Source: Symsagittifera roscoffensis
Lineage: Eukaryota; Xenacoelomorpha; Acoela; Convolutidae
DNA: 64,000 nucleotides
Reading direction: 5' to 3'
Assembly (NCBI RefSeq): GCF_963678635.1
Contig: NC_087067.1
Span: 13,180,844-13,244,843 of the forward strand
This document shows, piece by piece, positions 30,901-40,666 of the stretch (position 1 is the first letter of the stretch; every line of letters starts with the position of its first letter). The notes under the pieces are model-generated. The model ran no database searches, was not told where the DNA came from, and saw only the letters and a program-made list of their open reading frames with translations. A program made the position numbers and the translations under genes.

Positions 30901-33030
30901 AAATAATTTTGGCCGAGGAAAATTTTTTAAGCGAAACAAAAAAAATAAAGAAGAAAATACGAAGCCAAGGCAGGTAAAATTACAAATTGTTGGACTAAAT
31001 CAAACACAAAAAGCAACATTAAAAAAAAATGCGCGCAGCAAAAAAAAAGTTCAAAATCTGACGACTAAGCCGAAAACAGATAAGCAGACAAAAAATTGGC
31101 GGAAAATTTAGTTGACACAGAAAAATTCCCGTTTGAATAAAAAAACAGGCACCGGTCAGATTCGAACCCAGGACCTTCGCCATCCCAGGCATATTCGTTA
31201 AATCCAGGCTAAGTTGGTCGGGAACGCATAGAAGTTTGAATTCCGTATGAACCAAGATACAAAAGATTCTGTTAAACAAGTTGTTAACACGAAAAAAATC
31301 TATATTCCAGTTTGATAACGCTTGCTAATCGCAAGCGTAATTAATTTATATTTCGAGCTCTCTACCTTTCAGTTTTTCATTGCCACTCTGCTGTATCATC
31401 TGGTTAAGTAGTTTCACGTAATCTTCTTTCATTAAAATCTCATTAGGTGATTGCGCTTCATTTTCTGAAACAAATTATAATGAGATTTAATAAGAATTAT
31501 CTGAAACTAAACAGGCTGATCTCAAAATTAAAAACTGGCTGAACGGGGATCTCTTTTATTACCTCCTCCTCTAAGGCAATACGCAAAAAATATCTATTCC
31601 TAAAAAGCGGATTTACGGAATCACCAGGTCGCTAAGAAAATAAAAATTAATTCACTTGCTCTAGCTTGAAAAAATTGAAAACCGAGCTCTCCTCTAAAAC
31701 AGTACCAAGATACCAATTAGACAATATTTTCTACGCTGGAGGATAAGTTCGCCTAAAATGCGAAAATTTGTTATTTTGGAAGGTTTTGTTTTGACCAACA
31801 AAATTAGGTTTTTCGGTGCGCGCTGCCACCTTCAACTTTGTATATTCGAGCTCTAGAAAAATTTTAGGTTTGGCTATCAAAATCGGATGCCGCAAAATAT
31901 GATCAAAAGCAAACCATTTGGTAGCTCAGGGTTTCAAATCAATGGCTCGCGGGTTCCGGTCCCACATCCGCCCATTCGACAGGTGGAAAAACTTCAGTCG
32001 GACACAGGCCGATTCGTTAGATGTAAAACACTAACTTCCAAGAAAGGTGCTTCGAACAAAAACAGTTATATATAAAGTACAATTCAAAAAGACCATCATC
32101 TGTGTATTGCTCCTTGTCTGCGTATAATTGATGAATGGTTCATCTTTCAAGGATGGGCATTTTTGACCGATGATTTTTTGAAAAAATGTTTGGCTTTTTA
32201 GGTTAGCCATTTCGAAGATTTTGAGCTATTCCGAAACTATTTTAAGATTGTTCAGTCAAAAATCGGCACGGGGATGGGGGATCTCTAACCTTGTACAGCC
32301 AAAAGCAATTCTGACCAAAGATCATCATTATCAACGTCTAAGACAACTTCCTGGGCATTTATCGAATCGAAGTGTTTGAATGTCGCTTTAACTGGTGGCT
32401 TTCTCACAATGGCGAAAGGTTTCGCTTGTTTCTTTTGCTTTCGATAACATATTTCACGATAGTGGTGATACAATTGTTCACTTTCGTCAAATAGGCGCTT
32501 TTGAAACCAAACACCATGCTGAACGGAATCATCTAGAGATATCTAAAATAAAACCATGAGACTTCAGAGCACTTTAGGCATTGGTTTAAGTAGTTTCTGA
32601 GTGTCGTCTTACAACAGAATTTCAATTTATAGTTTTCATATAACTGGCTCTCGCTAAATTTGAATTCGAAAGGACTATCTCACAACATCGACTTAGAAAT
32701 CATGAAGATTGTGATAATTGACAAAAAATGATAAGTGAGAATACTCGAAATAATGATATCCGGAAAAAAACCAAAGCACAAAACTCATAACTGCTAACTT
32801 ACGATTACATTAGGCTCAGACTTTTCTGTTTCTACTGCCATTTGAGCTTTTTTCGAATTATCTACTGAAGCTTCCGGGAGCTCTTCGTCGCCTTTCTTCA
32901 CGGTCGATTTAACCTCAGAGGAGCCTTTGATCTGATTTTTGCTTTTGCGACTGCTCGATGAAGTCAGATATTTGAAATATTCGCACTCAGCAGTATTGAG
33001 TAACAATTGTTGGATCCACATGTTCTCTGT
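16982..33030 (-). CDS. terminal uridylyltransferase (TUTase / non-canonical poly(A) polymerase), 11 exons
   Basis: Exons on the minus strand: 33030-32803, 32542-32290, 31464-31366, 29327-29044, 27596-27507, 27042-26845, 23574-23092, 21756-21699, 19473-19399, 19162-18887, 17382-16982. From the ATG at 33021 they give 811 residues with all phases consistent; the acceptor of exon 10 is the least certain. Residues 1-157 are unrecognised and hydrophilic. The nucleotidyltransferase core begins near 191 with FGSTYNGFGNKGSDLD (G198-S199, D210, D212); the third aspartate is D278 in GDIS. NTKLMNAY, LADINDASTGSLSSYAYLLM and PPVLP follow. The PAP-associated domain (about 392-470) has GELWKGFFEFY and IRDPFDEEH. 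H441 corresponds to the histidine linked to UTP preference in fission-yeast Cid1. A CCHC knuckle follows (C504, C507, H512, C517), then a tail rich in Gln, Asn, Tyr and Ser. Such enzymes add uridines to RNA 3' ends. Which paralogue this is cannot be told. Confidence 0.92.
17445..18150 (+). repeat. two tandem copies of a family-A relative
   Basis: Two neighbouring segments (about 17445-17810 and 17811-18150) share long blocks such as CCAGCTTTAAAGAAAAA, TCTAAATTTCATTATTTTT, TGACACTATTAACCAAATTG and GGTAACTTTTTTATT. They lie in the last intron of the uridylyltransferase gene and run into another family-A copy. Confidence 0.7.
18155..18560 (+). repeat. dispersed repeat family A
   Basis: Contains GCTCTTTGAATTTCTGGAAC, GAGAAAACTGGATCAA and GTGACTTTACACTTTCACTG. 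It lies in an intron of the uridylyltransferase gene, opposite to the direction of transcription. Confidence 0.7.
20115..20460. repeat. inverted minisatellite arms flanking a tRNA-like core
   Basis: The left arm (about 20115-20180) consists of CCAATCTACCCTAT-like units. The right arm (about 20380-20460) holds the same units inverted. Read on the minus strand, the segment between has CAATTGGTTAGAG and, 50 bases on, GCGATTCGCGG, resembling tRNA D-arm and B-box sequence. It lies in an intron. Confidence 0.55.
20510..20997 (-). repeat. tRNA-derived SINE family F, copy 1
   Basis: Nearly the same sequence as 28010-28566. Read on the minus strand, 20789-20720 carries an A-box-like TAGCTTAGAGGTAGG and a B-box-like GGTTTCGAACC, so the family has a tRNA-like promoter. 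It lies in an intron of the uridylyltransferase gene and in the same sense as it. Confidence 0.7.
21155..21560 (+). repeat. dispersed repeat family A
   Basis: A diverged copy: GCCAACGCAAAATTGGAAAA, GCTTTTTGAATTTC, GATCAATAGGTATTTTTG and GTCAAACCACAAGAAAATC blocks in family order. It lies in an intron about 0.15 kb downstream of the 58-bp exon. Confidence 0.65.
21908..21972. repeat. (GACA)n/(GA)n microsatellite
   Basis: A GACAGACAGACA run grading into an uninterrupted (GA)n tract. Intronic. Confidence 0.95.
22208..22391 (-). repeat. tRNA-derived SINE family G, copy 1
   Basis: Minus-strand 22391-22321 reads like a tRNA head, with GGGGCGCAGTGGCGAG (A box) and GTTCGAATCC (B box). Upstream on the plus strand is the repeat-D-like AAGCTGCGCTTCGC. 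It has the same layout as 27785-27969. The 66-codon minus-strand frame here is repeat sequence. Confidence 0.6.
24095..24560 (+). repeat. dispersed repeat family A
   Basis: Blocks AGAGTAATGAACGCAAGTAA, CTCAACTTTCGAATTTCAAA and GAAACTGAATCAATAG in family order. An extra short tandem AAGTGCATATA lies near 24427-24463. Intronic. Confidence 0.7.
25830..26310 (+). repeat. dispersed repeat family A
   Basis: A well-kept copy: ATAGCCAACTGAAATTTGG, GATGGCCTTAAAG, GAGAAAACTGGATCAATAGG, CTGTTCGATAG and GTCAAACCACGAAAAATC. A partial relative follows at about 26610-26790. Intronic. Confidence 0.75.
27785..27969 (-). repeat. tRNA-derived SINE family G, copy 2
   Basis: Minus-strand 27969-27901 has GTGGCGGAGTGGTTTGTGCG (A-box-like) and GTTCGAATC (B box). 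The anticodon-arm position would hold CAT, but the stem does not pair, so this is not called as a tRNA gene. A repeat-D-like end lies at 27785-27830. Confidence 0.6.
28004..28568 (-). repeat. tRNA-derived family F, copy 2, with terminal inverted repeats
   Basis: Matches 20510-20997 over most of its length. Its ends are exact inverted repeats, TGTTTACACA (28004-28013) and TGTGTAAACA (28559-28568). Just inside the right end is a perfect hairpin, ACACAAGC-TTT-GCTTGTGT (28545-28563). Minus-strand 28349-28281 is tRNA-like (TAGAGGTAGGGAAGG; GGGCTCGAATC). It lies in an intron. Confidence 0.7.
28560..28925. repeat. dyad-rich tract (AACCAATTGGTT and ATTACACTA...TAGTGTAAT)
   Basis: 28566-28680 is crowded with AACCAATTGGTT palindromes. 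28845-28920 holds two near-identical 36-bp units. Each has ATTACACTA and TAGTGTAAT arms around ACGCTTGC or ACGCTCGC, followed by the 14-bp palindrome ATGAAACGTTTCAT. No coding sequence. Confidence 0.8.
29043..29043 (-). other. non-canonical GC donor splice site (GC-AG intron)
   Basis: The exon with the catalytic residues ends ...AGACTG, followed by GCAAGT, the usual form of GC donors. Cutting here leaves phase 0 and joins NRL to GPRNT, reproducing the family spacing N-x-L-x-x-x-N-T. The only nearby GT (29039-29038, GTTTTC) would shift the frame of the next exon. The partner acceptor is TTTTCAG before 27596. Confidence 0.75.
29480..30760. repeat. tandem-structured repeat family C, copy 2
   Basis: Same unit phrases and end block as 3060-4560: ATATTCCCCCCAGAGACTTT then GGCTGTAGACAGAGGGG at about 30630-30675. 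It begins with a repeat-D-like AAGCTGAATTTCGCACTACT. Lies in an intron of the uridylyltransferase gene. ORFs inside are shadows. Confidence 0.75.
31050..31345 (-). repeat. tRNA-like SINE family H with terminal palindrome
   Basis: AAGCCGAAAACAGATAAGCA and a minus-strand tRNA-like segment (B box GGTTCGAATC, 31167-31158) lead into a tail. The tail ends with the near-palindrome AACGCTTGCTAATCGCAAGC (31307-31326), as in the array at 36060-36610. Intronic. Confidence 0.6.
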
Positions 33031-33032
33031 CT
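33019..33032 (-). promoter_or_regulatory. splice acceptor immediately 5' of the start codon (possible trans-splice site)
   Basis: TGTTTTGTTTTAG precedes ACAGAGAAC and then the ATG at 33021. An acceptor only 9 bases before the start is typical of spliced-leader trans-splicing. It could equally be the end of an ordinary intron after an upstream 5' exon that I did not find; the frame is open back to the acceptor. Confidence 0.45.
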
Positions 33033-33976
33033 AAAACAAAACAGAACGCAATTAGACATTTAGTTAAAAACAATCAAAACACTTCCGGAAATTTTTAAGC
33101 CTCTCTTCAAAATAAACTTAACTCACTTGCTAAGAGGCATACTTGACGTGCTTTTTTAAAAAAATGATACAAGACCATGTTTAAAAATGTATGACTAGTT
33201 TGATTTTCATGGAATTGAAAAGCGGCAAATTACATCACAGAGGCGAAGCGAAGCTTTGATGCACTTCCGATATATAAAAAAAAATCAAAGAACAATTTTG
33301 AACGAGCAGACGCAGCGGAGTTTCGCACCACCTGCGATGCAAAAATATATGCCACAATTAAATCGCATAAGTTTTATTGTAAGAACAGCAACATAATTCA
33401 TCATTTTCAGAAAAAAAATCAAAGTTTGGCAAAAGCAGATATAATCTAGTCATTATCTAACCCTTGATTCATAAACGGTTTATTGACATGCAAAAAATAG
33501 AAGACTGAAGTTTTTGTGAAAGAGGAAGTATTTGTACGCCGTAGTACTGGCGTATACATTTGTCTTCAAATAATGCAGTCAGCTAATATCAAAATTTTGT
33601 AAACTATGCTACTTGGTGCTTTCGTTTTCAAATAAGAATGTAAAATTTCAATCACGACTTCTAAAAATTTGATAAAAATCAGGAGAAAAATCCGCAAAAT
33701 TTATTCAATTACTTGCACAGAGATGGAAAACAAAAAGACTTAAATTTAGTTTTAAAATTACTAAATCTTAGACACATTTCGCGCTGTGCCAACTAAGCCT
33801 ACAACAAACAAGCAGACAAACAGAAATCCGAGAACAATTTTTGACAAGCGGAAATATTTTCTGTGAACAAAAAAACGGGTCCTGGTCGGATTCAAATCAG
33901 TGACCTTTGTCTTTGCAGGCAGGTGAATTACCTCTACGCCATATGCGCAAAATTACGCCTTGCTTTTGGATTTCTC
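33033..33976. repeat. upstream region: repeat D copies and SINE family H copy
   Basis: No gene seen. Repeat-D blocks lie at 33235-33280 and 33305-33345. A family-H tRNA-like SINE (about 33770-33975, minus sense) has ATGGCGTAGAGGTAATTCAC and GATTTGAATCC at the A- and B-box positions. Confidence 0.6.
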
Positions 33977-33978
33977 AT

Positions 33979-36056
33979 GAACTAGCGTGTACCGCACCTC
34001 CGGTGCTTTGAACTTTCAACAACTCAAAAAAAACTTTTCTTTGAGTGTACTCAGACAGCAACCAATTACAGGGTTCGTAACTAAAACTTTTACATTATAA
34101 ATCTAAGTATATAATGTATTAAGAAACGTCACATCTGGGAAACTGAAAGCAATTGAGCAGTCGCATTTGGACGCAAGCTTTGGAACTCCTGAGAGTACTC
34201 TTACAGTACCCAACTACAACGTTGGGAAATCCAAATTTTGAGAAACTTCACATTAAGTTTTGTAAAAGAGGAACTTTTTTGAAAACAAGAAAAAAATCAC
34301 ATCTCGAAAACTACTGAAATTTGAGCAATCTTTATTGGTGGCAATATTCGCAATCTTTGAAAGTACACAACTACAGGGTTGGGAATTTCACTTTAACAAA
34401 ATATTTTGTAATTTGAGTTTTCTGAAAATTTCCCAAAAATCACAAAACTCGTCGTATCTCTCAAACAAAAATGATTTGGGCTTCTTAATTGGAGGCCGAA
34501 TTTGGAACCCCTGAGATTACTCTGACAGCCCCCCAACTACAGGTTAGGAATTTCAAAGTTTCAAAAAAATCAATTTAGTTTTCATGAAAATTTTTTAGAA
34601 AAAAATCACAAAAAACGTCATATGTGGAAAACTGCAAGACTTGGAGCAGTCCTATTTGGAGGCAAATATCGCAGTCCTATTGAGAGGCAAAACTCGCAAC
34701 TCCTGAGAGTACCCTTACAGAGCCTCACTACATTTCAAGTTTTGCGAAATTTTTTATACCTAAGTTTTCTGAAAAATTTTGAAAAAATCCTAAAAAAACG
34801 TCAGATTTCAAAAACTACAAAAATTTGAGCAGCCGCATTCAGAGGAAAGATTCGCAATACCCTGAGATGAGATTACCGTCACAGATTCCAAAGATCTTCA
34901 AAGTTTTGGAATTTTTTAACATTTTAGAAAATTTCGGAAAGAATCATAAAAAACTTCATATCTCGAGAACTACCAGGATTTGAGCAGTCAAATTTGGCGG
35001 CGAAATTTTTAACTCCTGACAGTACCCTGACAGATTCTCACTACAGAGATGGTAATTTCAAGTTTTGTGAAATTTCTCATTGCTAAGTTTTCTGAAAATT
35101 TTGAATAAAAAAAAAAAAACGTCATATCTCGAAAACTACAAGGATTTGAGCAGCCATAATCAAAGGCAAGATTTGCAACCCCTGAGAGTACCCTCACAAT
35201 ATCCAACAACAGGATTGAGAATTTCGCTTTTTGGAAATTTTTAAAATCTAAGTTTTTGAAAAAATTATAAAAAACGTCACATCTCGGAAACTACAAGGAT
35301 TTGAGAAGTGAGAATTGGAGGCAAGATTCGCAACCCCTGATAGTACCATGACAGCACCCAACTACAGGGTGAGAACTTGAAAATTGAAGAAAAAAAATTA
35401 AATTAAATTTCTAGAAATTTTTGAAAAATCTCGAAAATTGCCTATCTCGTTTGCCTATAACTAAAAGGATTTGGTAATTCATATATGGAGGCCAGAATCG
35501 CAAAACCTGGGAAAACTCTGACAATATCCTACTATTGGGTTGCTAGTTTCAAACTTGATGAAAAAGCACTGAATTTAAACTGGAAAATCGAAAAAAAACC
35601 TAACCATTGCAATATACGATATATAGCTTAACGTGAAAAAATTCTTTTGTTAAACATGCAAAAACAATACTTTGAAAAAGCTTAAACATGGCGAGATAAT
35701 GAAGCCCGCATTTAAATATATAATAGATAGATAAATAATAGATGAAAGTTTAAAAAAATTAGGCGACGGGTAGACAGACATAATCAAATTAATTAAAAAA
35801 GCAGGTATACAGACAGACAGACTTAATATGGCCTCGAAAAAAATACTGAAAAATTATTGACCTTGCGAAAAACTAATTAAAAATTTTCTTAAGCATTGCA
35901 ATAGGTGCTATAGCTTAAACATGAAAAAATTCTTTCGTTAAACATGCAAAATTATTATGCTTAAACATGGGAGATAGCTGTCATTCGCATTTAAATATAG
36001 TATAGATAGATATAGATAGATAGATATAGATAGATAGATATAGATAGATATAGATC
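33979..36056 (+). repeat. 2.1-kb repeat family B, copy 2
   Basis: Full-length partner of 12331-14424: same start (CTAGCGTGTACCGCACCTCC), same internal units and same approach to the end (GGGAGATAGCTGTCATTCGC), then a (TAGATA)n tail to 36056. It is diverged from copy 1 by many substitutions and small indels. Confidence 0.85.
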
Positions 36057-36059
36057 AAG

Positions 36060-36615
36060 GTGTAAGCTAATTGTTAACACGAAAAGAAACTAATCTTCCG
36101 TTTGATAACGCTCGCAAATCGCAAGCGTTAAGCCATACATTCAGATAAAATGGAGCATAATTGCTAAACCAAATAACGATTACAATACAAAACTTGAAAA
36201 CCTAGAGAGACGCCACATTTTACATTTTATGGAAACTATGCCTTGCTTTTGGGTTTCATATGAGCCAACGTGTAAACAGATTCAAGTGATTAAGTTAAAC
36301 TAATAGTTGAAGAAAAAACCACTATTCCGGTTTGATAACGCTTGCAAATCGCAAGCGTTAAAACATAAATTCAGAAAAACTTCAACATTATTCTAAAGTT
36401 GCAAACCCAAATGCCGATTCCAATACAAAATTCAAAAACCCAGAAGAGGCGCCACATTTATGGAAATTATGCCTTGCTTTTAAATTTCTTATGAACCAAG
36501 GTGTGAACAGGTTCAACTGATTCCGTTAGACTAGTTGTTAACACGGAAGAAGTCTATATTACAATTTGATAACGCTTGCAAATCGCAAGCGTTAAAACAT
36601 AAATTCAGATAAACA
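36060..36615. repeat. three tandem units ending in a 9+9 palindrome (family E)
   Basis: Three units of about 240 bp each contain TTGTTAACACG-like sequence, TTTGATAACGC, then AACGCTTGC-AAATC-GCAAGCGTT (near 36106, 36338 and 36569; the first has one change), and AAACATAAATTCAGA. Related to the tail of family H. Confidence 0.8.
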
Positions 36616-36639
36616 CTTTGAGCAGCCAAACACTTTTCA

Positions 36640-36960
36640 TGGAAGACGCAAGGAAACAGTAGAAAAATACCTACTTGGTTCTTGAAAAAAAACTGCAAAT
36701 TTTGAAATCAAACAAAATAAAAGTACTTTGAATTTCGAAAATTTATGATTGACACGTTCTTTGAGAAAATTAAACTAATTTGAGAAAAGAGGATCAAAAG
36801 ACAAATTATTTAGTCCGCTGGGATATCTTAAAACTGAGTTCCACTTTCGAAACTAGAAGTATTTGATGCTTTTTCGCGCTATTTACGCTTCTGTATTCAG
36901 AGAGTGCATTTTGCTTACCTTGTAGCCAATGAATTTGAACTACGTTCACCGACTATTAAA
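36640..36960 (+). repeat. dispersed repeat family A, diverged
   Basis: GACGCAAGGAAACAGTAGAA, TTTGAGAAAAGAGGATCAA, CTGGGATATCTTAAAACTG and TTTCGCGCTATTTACGCTTC in family order. Confidence 0.6.
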
Positions 36961-37209
36961 TTTGAGGAAAAGTTTGTAATATTAAGGTAAAAATTGGTAA
37001 ACATATTGTGCAAAACATACACACGATTTTCTGAAAAAAAAAGCTGTTACATTTATTTAACGGAAACATGACAAAAAAGACGGAAACAAACAGTGAATAC
37101 TTCGTTAAGAATTTTTCGCTGATTTATGTAACCTTTTTTGAAATGTAAATCGAAACATTTTCCATCCTCGAAAAAATCCAATGCATACTGTATTACTTTT
37201 TTCTTATAG

Positions 37210-37701
37210 AAAGTCTTTTGGTTAAACAAGTTTCCGGAACGTTCGTGAACACTTCACAAGTATTTTCAGCTCAGTTGAAAATTCACTTTCGAAAGTTGAC
37301 GATTGCATCGATACTTTCATTCGAAATATTGATTAAAATTAAAACTTTCAATCGAAAACTCAAACGATTCGGTCTATTGCTCAGACTATCAAGAGGTTGC
37401 AAAAATAAAGAAAAAAGGATAAACCATTGGACCAACTTTGAAATGCTTGTTTCGGAGATCTAAAAGCTTATTTGGAAAAGTAAAATCATTATTCATTGTT
37501 GTTGACAATCTTGATCTCGATGTAACCTTTGCGTCAAATCAAGACATTTCAGAGAAGCGACTAAGAGAGGAAATTCAATGTATAATAACGTCTGTTAACT
37601 GGGTCAAATTTGATAATCAACTAGCCGCTTCACAAAAACTGGCGTTTCTGCTTTTGCGATTATATTATCACGTCTACACTTTAATTTTGGCCTTGATTTA
37701 A
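37210..37701 (+). pseudogene. possible degenerate coding region, unrecognised
   Basis: Two overlapping plus-strand frames (37218-37463, 37438-37701) and a third frame with coiled-coil-like residues (FTSIFSSVENSLSKVDDC) look protein-like in pieces, interrupted by stops. The last frame, ending LILALI, has the best composition (DISEKRLREEIQCIITSVNW). No motif or convincing splice sites. It may be an old pseudogene or an unrecognised split gene. Confidence 0.25.
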
Positions 37702-37972
37702 TGTTTTTCAGCTTGTCGCTGCGTAAAGGATTAGTTTCCGTATGAAGGCTGATTGTTAATTGTGTTTGTCTCTTTCGGAAAACGGTGTTTTCATTGTAAT
37801 CTTCCTGCTCAAATCGTTTCTAAAGAACAATTAATTTAATTGAATAAAAAAAACATGGCAAAGTAAGATACGTGAAAATTTAACACGGAGGCAAAACGAA
37901 GCGTCGAAATACTTGCTATGCATGATAAGATAATGGAAAGAAAAAGACACCGGAGTCATTTTTAAAAATTAA

Positions 37973-38804
37973 ATATAAAACAATTACTTGAAAAATTTTC
38001 ATCTACTTTATTACGTACCATCTCCCCCAGAAACACACAAAAGCATGAAAAAAAATCTGCCTCCGAAACGGCGCGATATCAGATAAATAAGCCGATATAA
38101 CATCAGTCGAAAGAGTTTGATAGAAAAAGAAAGAAAATGAACAAAATTAATCAACATCAGAATTTTACAAAATACAAAACAACTTCAATTATGGTTTAAA
38201 CGGTTTAACATAAAACAAAAAACATTTCATGAAATTTATGCTGCTAAAAAGCGTACCAAATAATAGAGTTTGATTTGAAAAAAAAACAAGGAACTGAGCC
38301 GGAAACGGAACGGAAAATGAGCCAGAAATTAAGACGAATATCACGAATCCAAAAAAAATTCATTGTTTTTTCCAGAAAATTTCAAGTAATATAAAACAAT
38401 TACTTGAAAAATTTTCATCTACTTTATTACGTACCATCTCCCCCAGAAACACACAAAAGCATGAAAAAAAATCTGCCTCCGAAACGGCGCGATATCAGAT
38501 AAATAAGCCGATATAACATCAGTCGAAAGAGTTTGATAGAAAAAGAAAGAAAATGAACAAAATTAATGACCATCAAAATTTTACAAAATGCAAAACAACT
38601 TTCAATTATGGTTTAAACGGTTTAACATAAAACAAAAAAAAACATTTCATGAAATTTATGCTGCTAAAAAGCGTACCAAATAATAGAGTTTGATTTGAAA
38701 AAAAAACAAGGAACTGAGCCGGAAACGGAACGGAAAATGAGCCAGAAATTAAGACGAATATCACGAATCCAAAAAAAAATTCATTGTTTTTTTCCAGAAA
38801 ATTT
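37973..38804. repeat. 415-bp near-identical tandem duplication
   Basis: 37973-38381 and 38388-38804 are almost identical, differing by a few A-run lengths and single bases. Each starts AATATAAAACAATTACTTGA and ends around TTCATTGTTTTTTCCAG. No gene inside. Confidence 0.95.
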
Positions 38805-39014
38805 TTTCTAGTACCAATGAAGAAGTAAAATGTAGTTTTATCTGAAATTCTAGGAAAATGAGCATGTGAGCGAAGCCTGCGCTTGAAAGTAACTGCAGCA
38901 GTATTTCTATACATTTGTAAGAAAAGTTGTTTACGGGGAAAAAGTCTAGCACTCATTACAAGTACACTTCATCTCGCAAAAGAAATTAGCTTGGAAACAA
39001 AATTTACAGAGCGG

Positions 39015-40635
39015 TAACAAAGCCAACAGTCCAACAGATTATATTCTTACTTTGAAAATTTATCCCTTTTATACAACAAACAATTCGGCTTTAGAACCAA
39101 ACATAGTACAATAGATGCAGTAGCTGAATTGACAGAAAATCTAAGAATGAGAAGTCATACAAATGAAATTTATAGTTTTTTCTTGGATCTTAGGAAAGCC
39201 TTTGATACTCTCGATCATCAAATACTACTAAATAAACTGGAATCTTATGGTATAAGAGGAAATTGTAACCGGTGGTTTCAGACCTACTTATTTGAACGGA
39301 CTCAACGAGTTTTAGTAAATGGACAATTCTCTGATTGGAAGAAAATAACATGCGGTGTTCCTCAAGGCTCGATACTGGGACCTTTGCTTTTCCTAATTTA
39401 CGTAAATGACCTTCCATCAGCATGCAAATCAGTTGAAGTAACACTGTTTGCAGATGACACCAACCTGACGGCAATTGGTTGCCAAATAACTCAAATTAGA
39501 GAAGATATTGGCAAGCTGGATCGTTGGCTTCTCGCCAACAAGTTAATAGTTAATAGTGATAAAACAAATCAAATGAATATAAAAAGTGCTTCCAATTATC
39601 GCTTCAAGCTTAATTCTTCTAACATTATACTAAAACCCGTATGCAAATATCTAGGAATTTATATAGATTGTAAGTTATCTTATCAAACTCATATTAATAA
39701 TGTTAAAATGAGACTCGGTAAACAATGTGGTATTATATCAAAACTGAGGCATTACGTGCCGCTTTCACAATTACTAGAATACTACAGAAGTAATGTTGTT
39801 CCTATAATACAATACGGAATTCTGATTTACGGTTGCTGCAGTCGAAGTTCACTGGAGTGTTTATTTCTTTTACAAAAGAAAATAATTAAATTTATGTTCT
39901 TTCGAAAGAAAATGTACTCCTGTAATGACATTTTTCTTAAATACAATTTTCTATCGGTTTTCGAATTGCATGTATACGAATTGCTCAAATTTGTTCTGCG
40001 CTCAATTAATTCCTTTCATTCAGAGAGTTTCCTTAACAATTTGTTTGTTTTTAATAATCGGCAGAGACAAACAAGAAACTCAAAATACAATTTACTATTA
40101 GAACCTCTTTGCAAGAAAAGATTTGAACGTTTTTCTATCCGATATCGTGCTTGCAAGCTTTTTAACTTATTGAGACTGCAAAATATAATTCCTGAAAATA
40201 TTGAAAGTTTTTCTGAGACAAAAGTAAAAGTGTTTTACCATAATTTCAAAAATACATTTTTGTTGCAAAACGACGAACTAACAAAACTTATCTACGATTT
40301 GTAGTACTTTTTCCCTTTTTCCTTTTTTCTTTAAAATGATTATCGTTGGTTAAATGCTACCAGGCAACTGCTCTAGCTTCCGATTCTCGTGCTAAAATAT
40401 GAAGCTCTAAATCCTTGTAGTTTAGGAGATATGGCCATTTTTTACGATTTTTCGAAAAATATTAAACACTTAGTAAAAAAAAAAAAAAGAAAAAAAAAAG
40501 AAAAAAATTATTTTTCTTAAAAATTATTTTAAAACTCACCTGCGACCGTGAACCTGGTTGTCTTAAGTTAAAGTTGATGGGCTCTTTCAGTAACGCCAAC
40601 AAAAAATCTTAACTTACGGAAGTAAACCTACTTCA

Positions 40636-40666
<31 letters not shown>

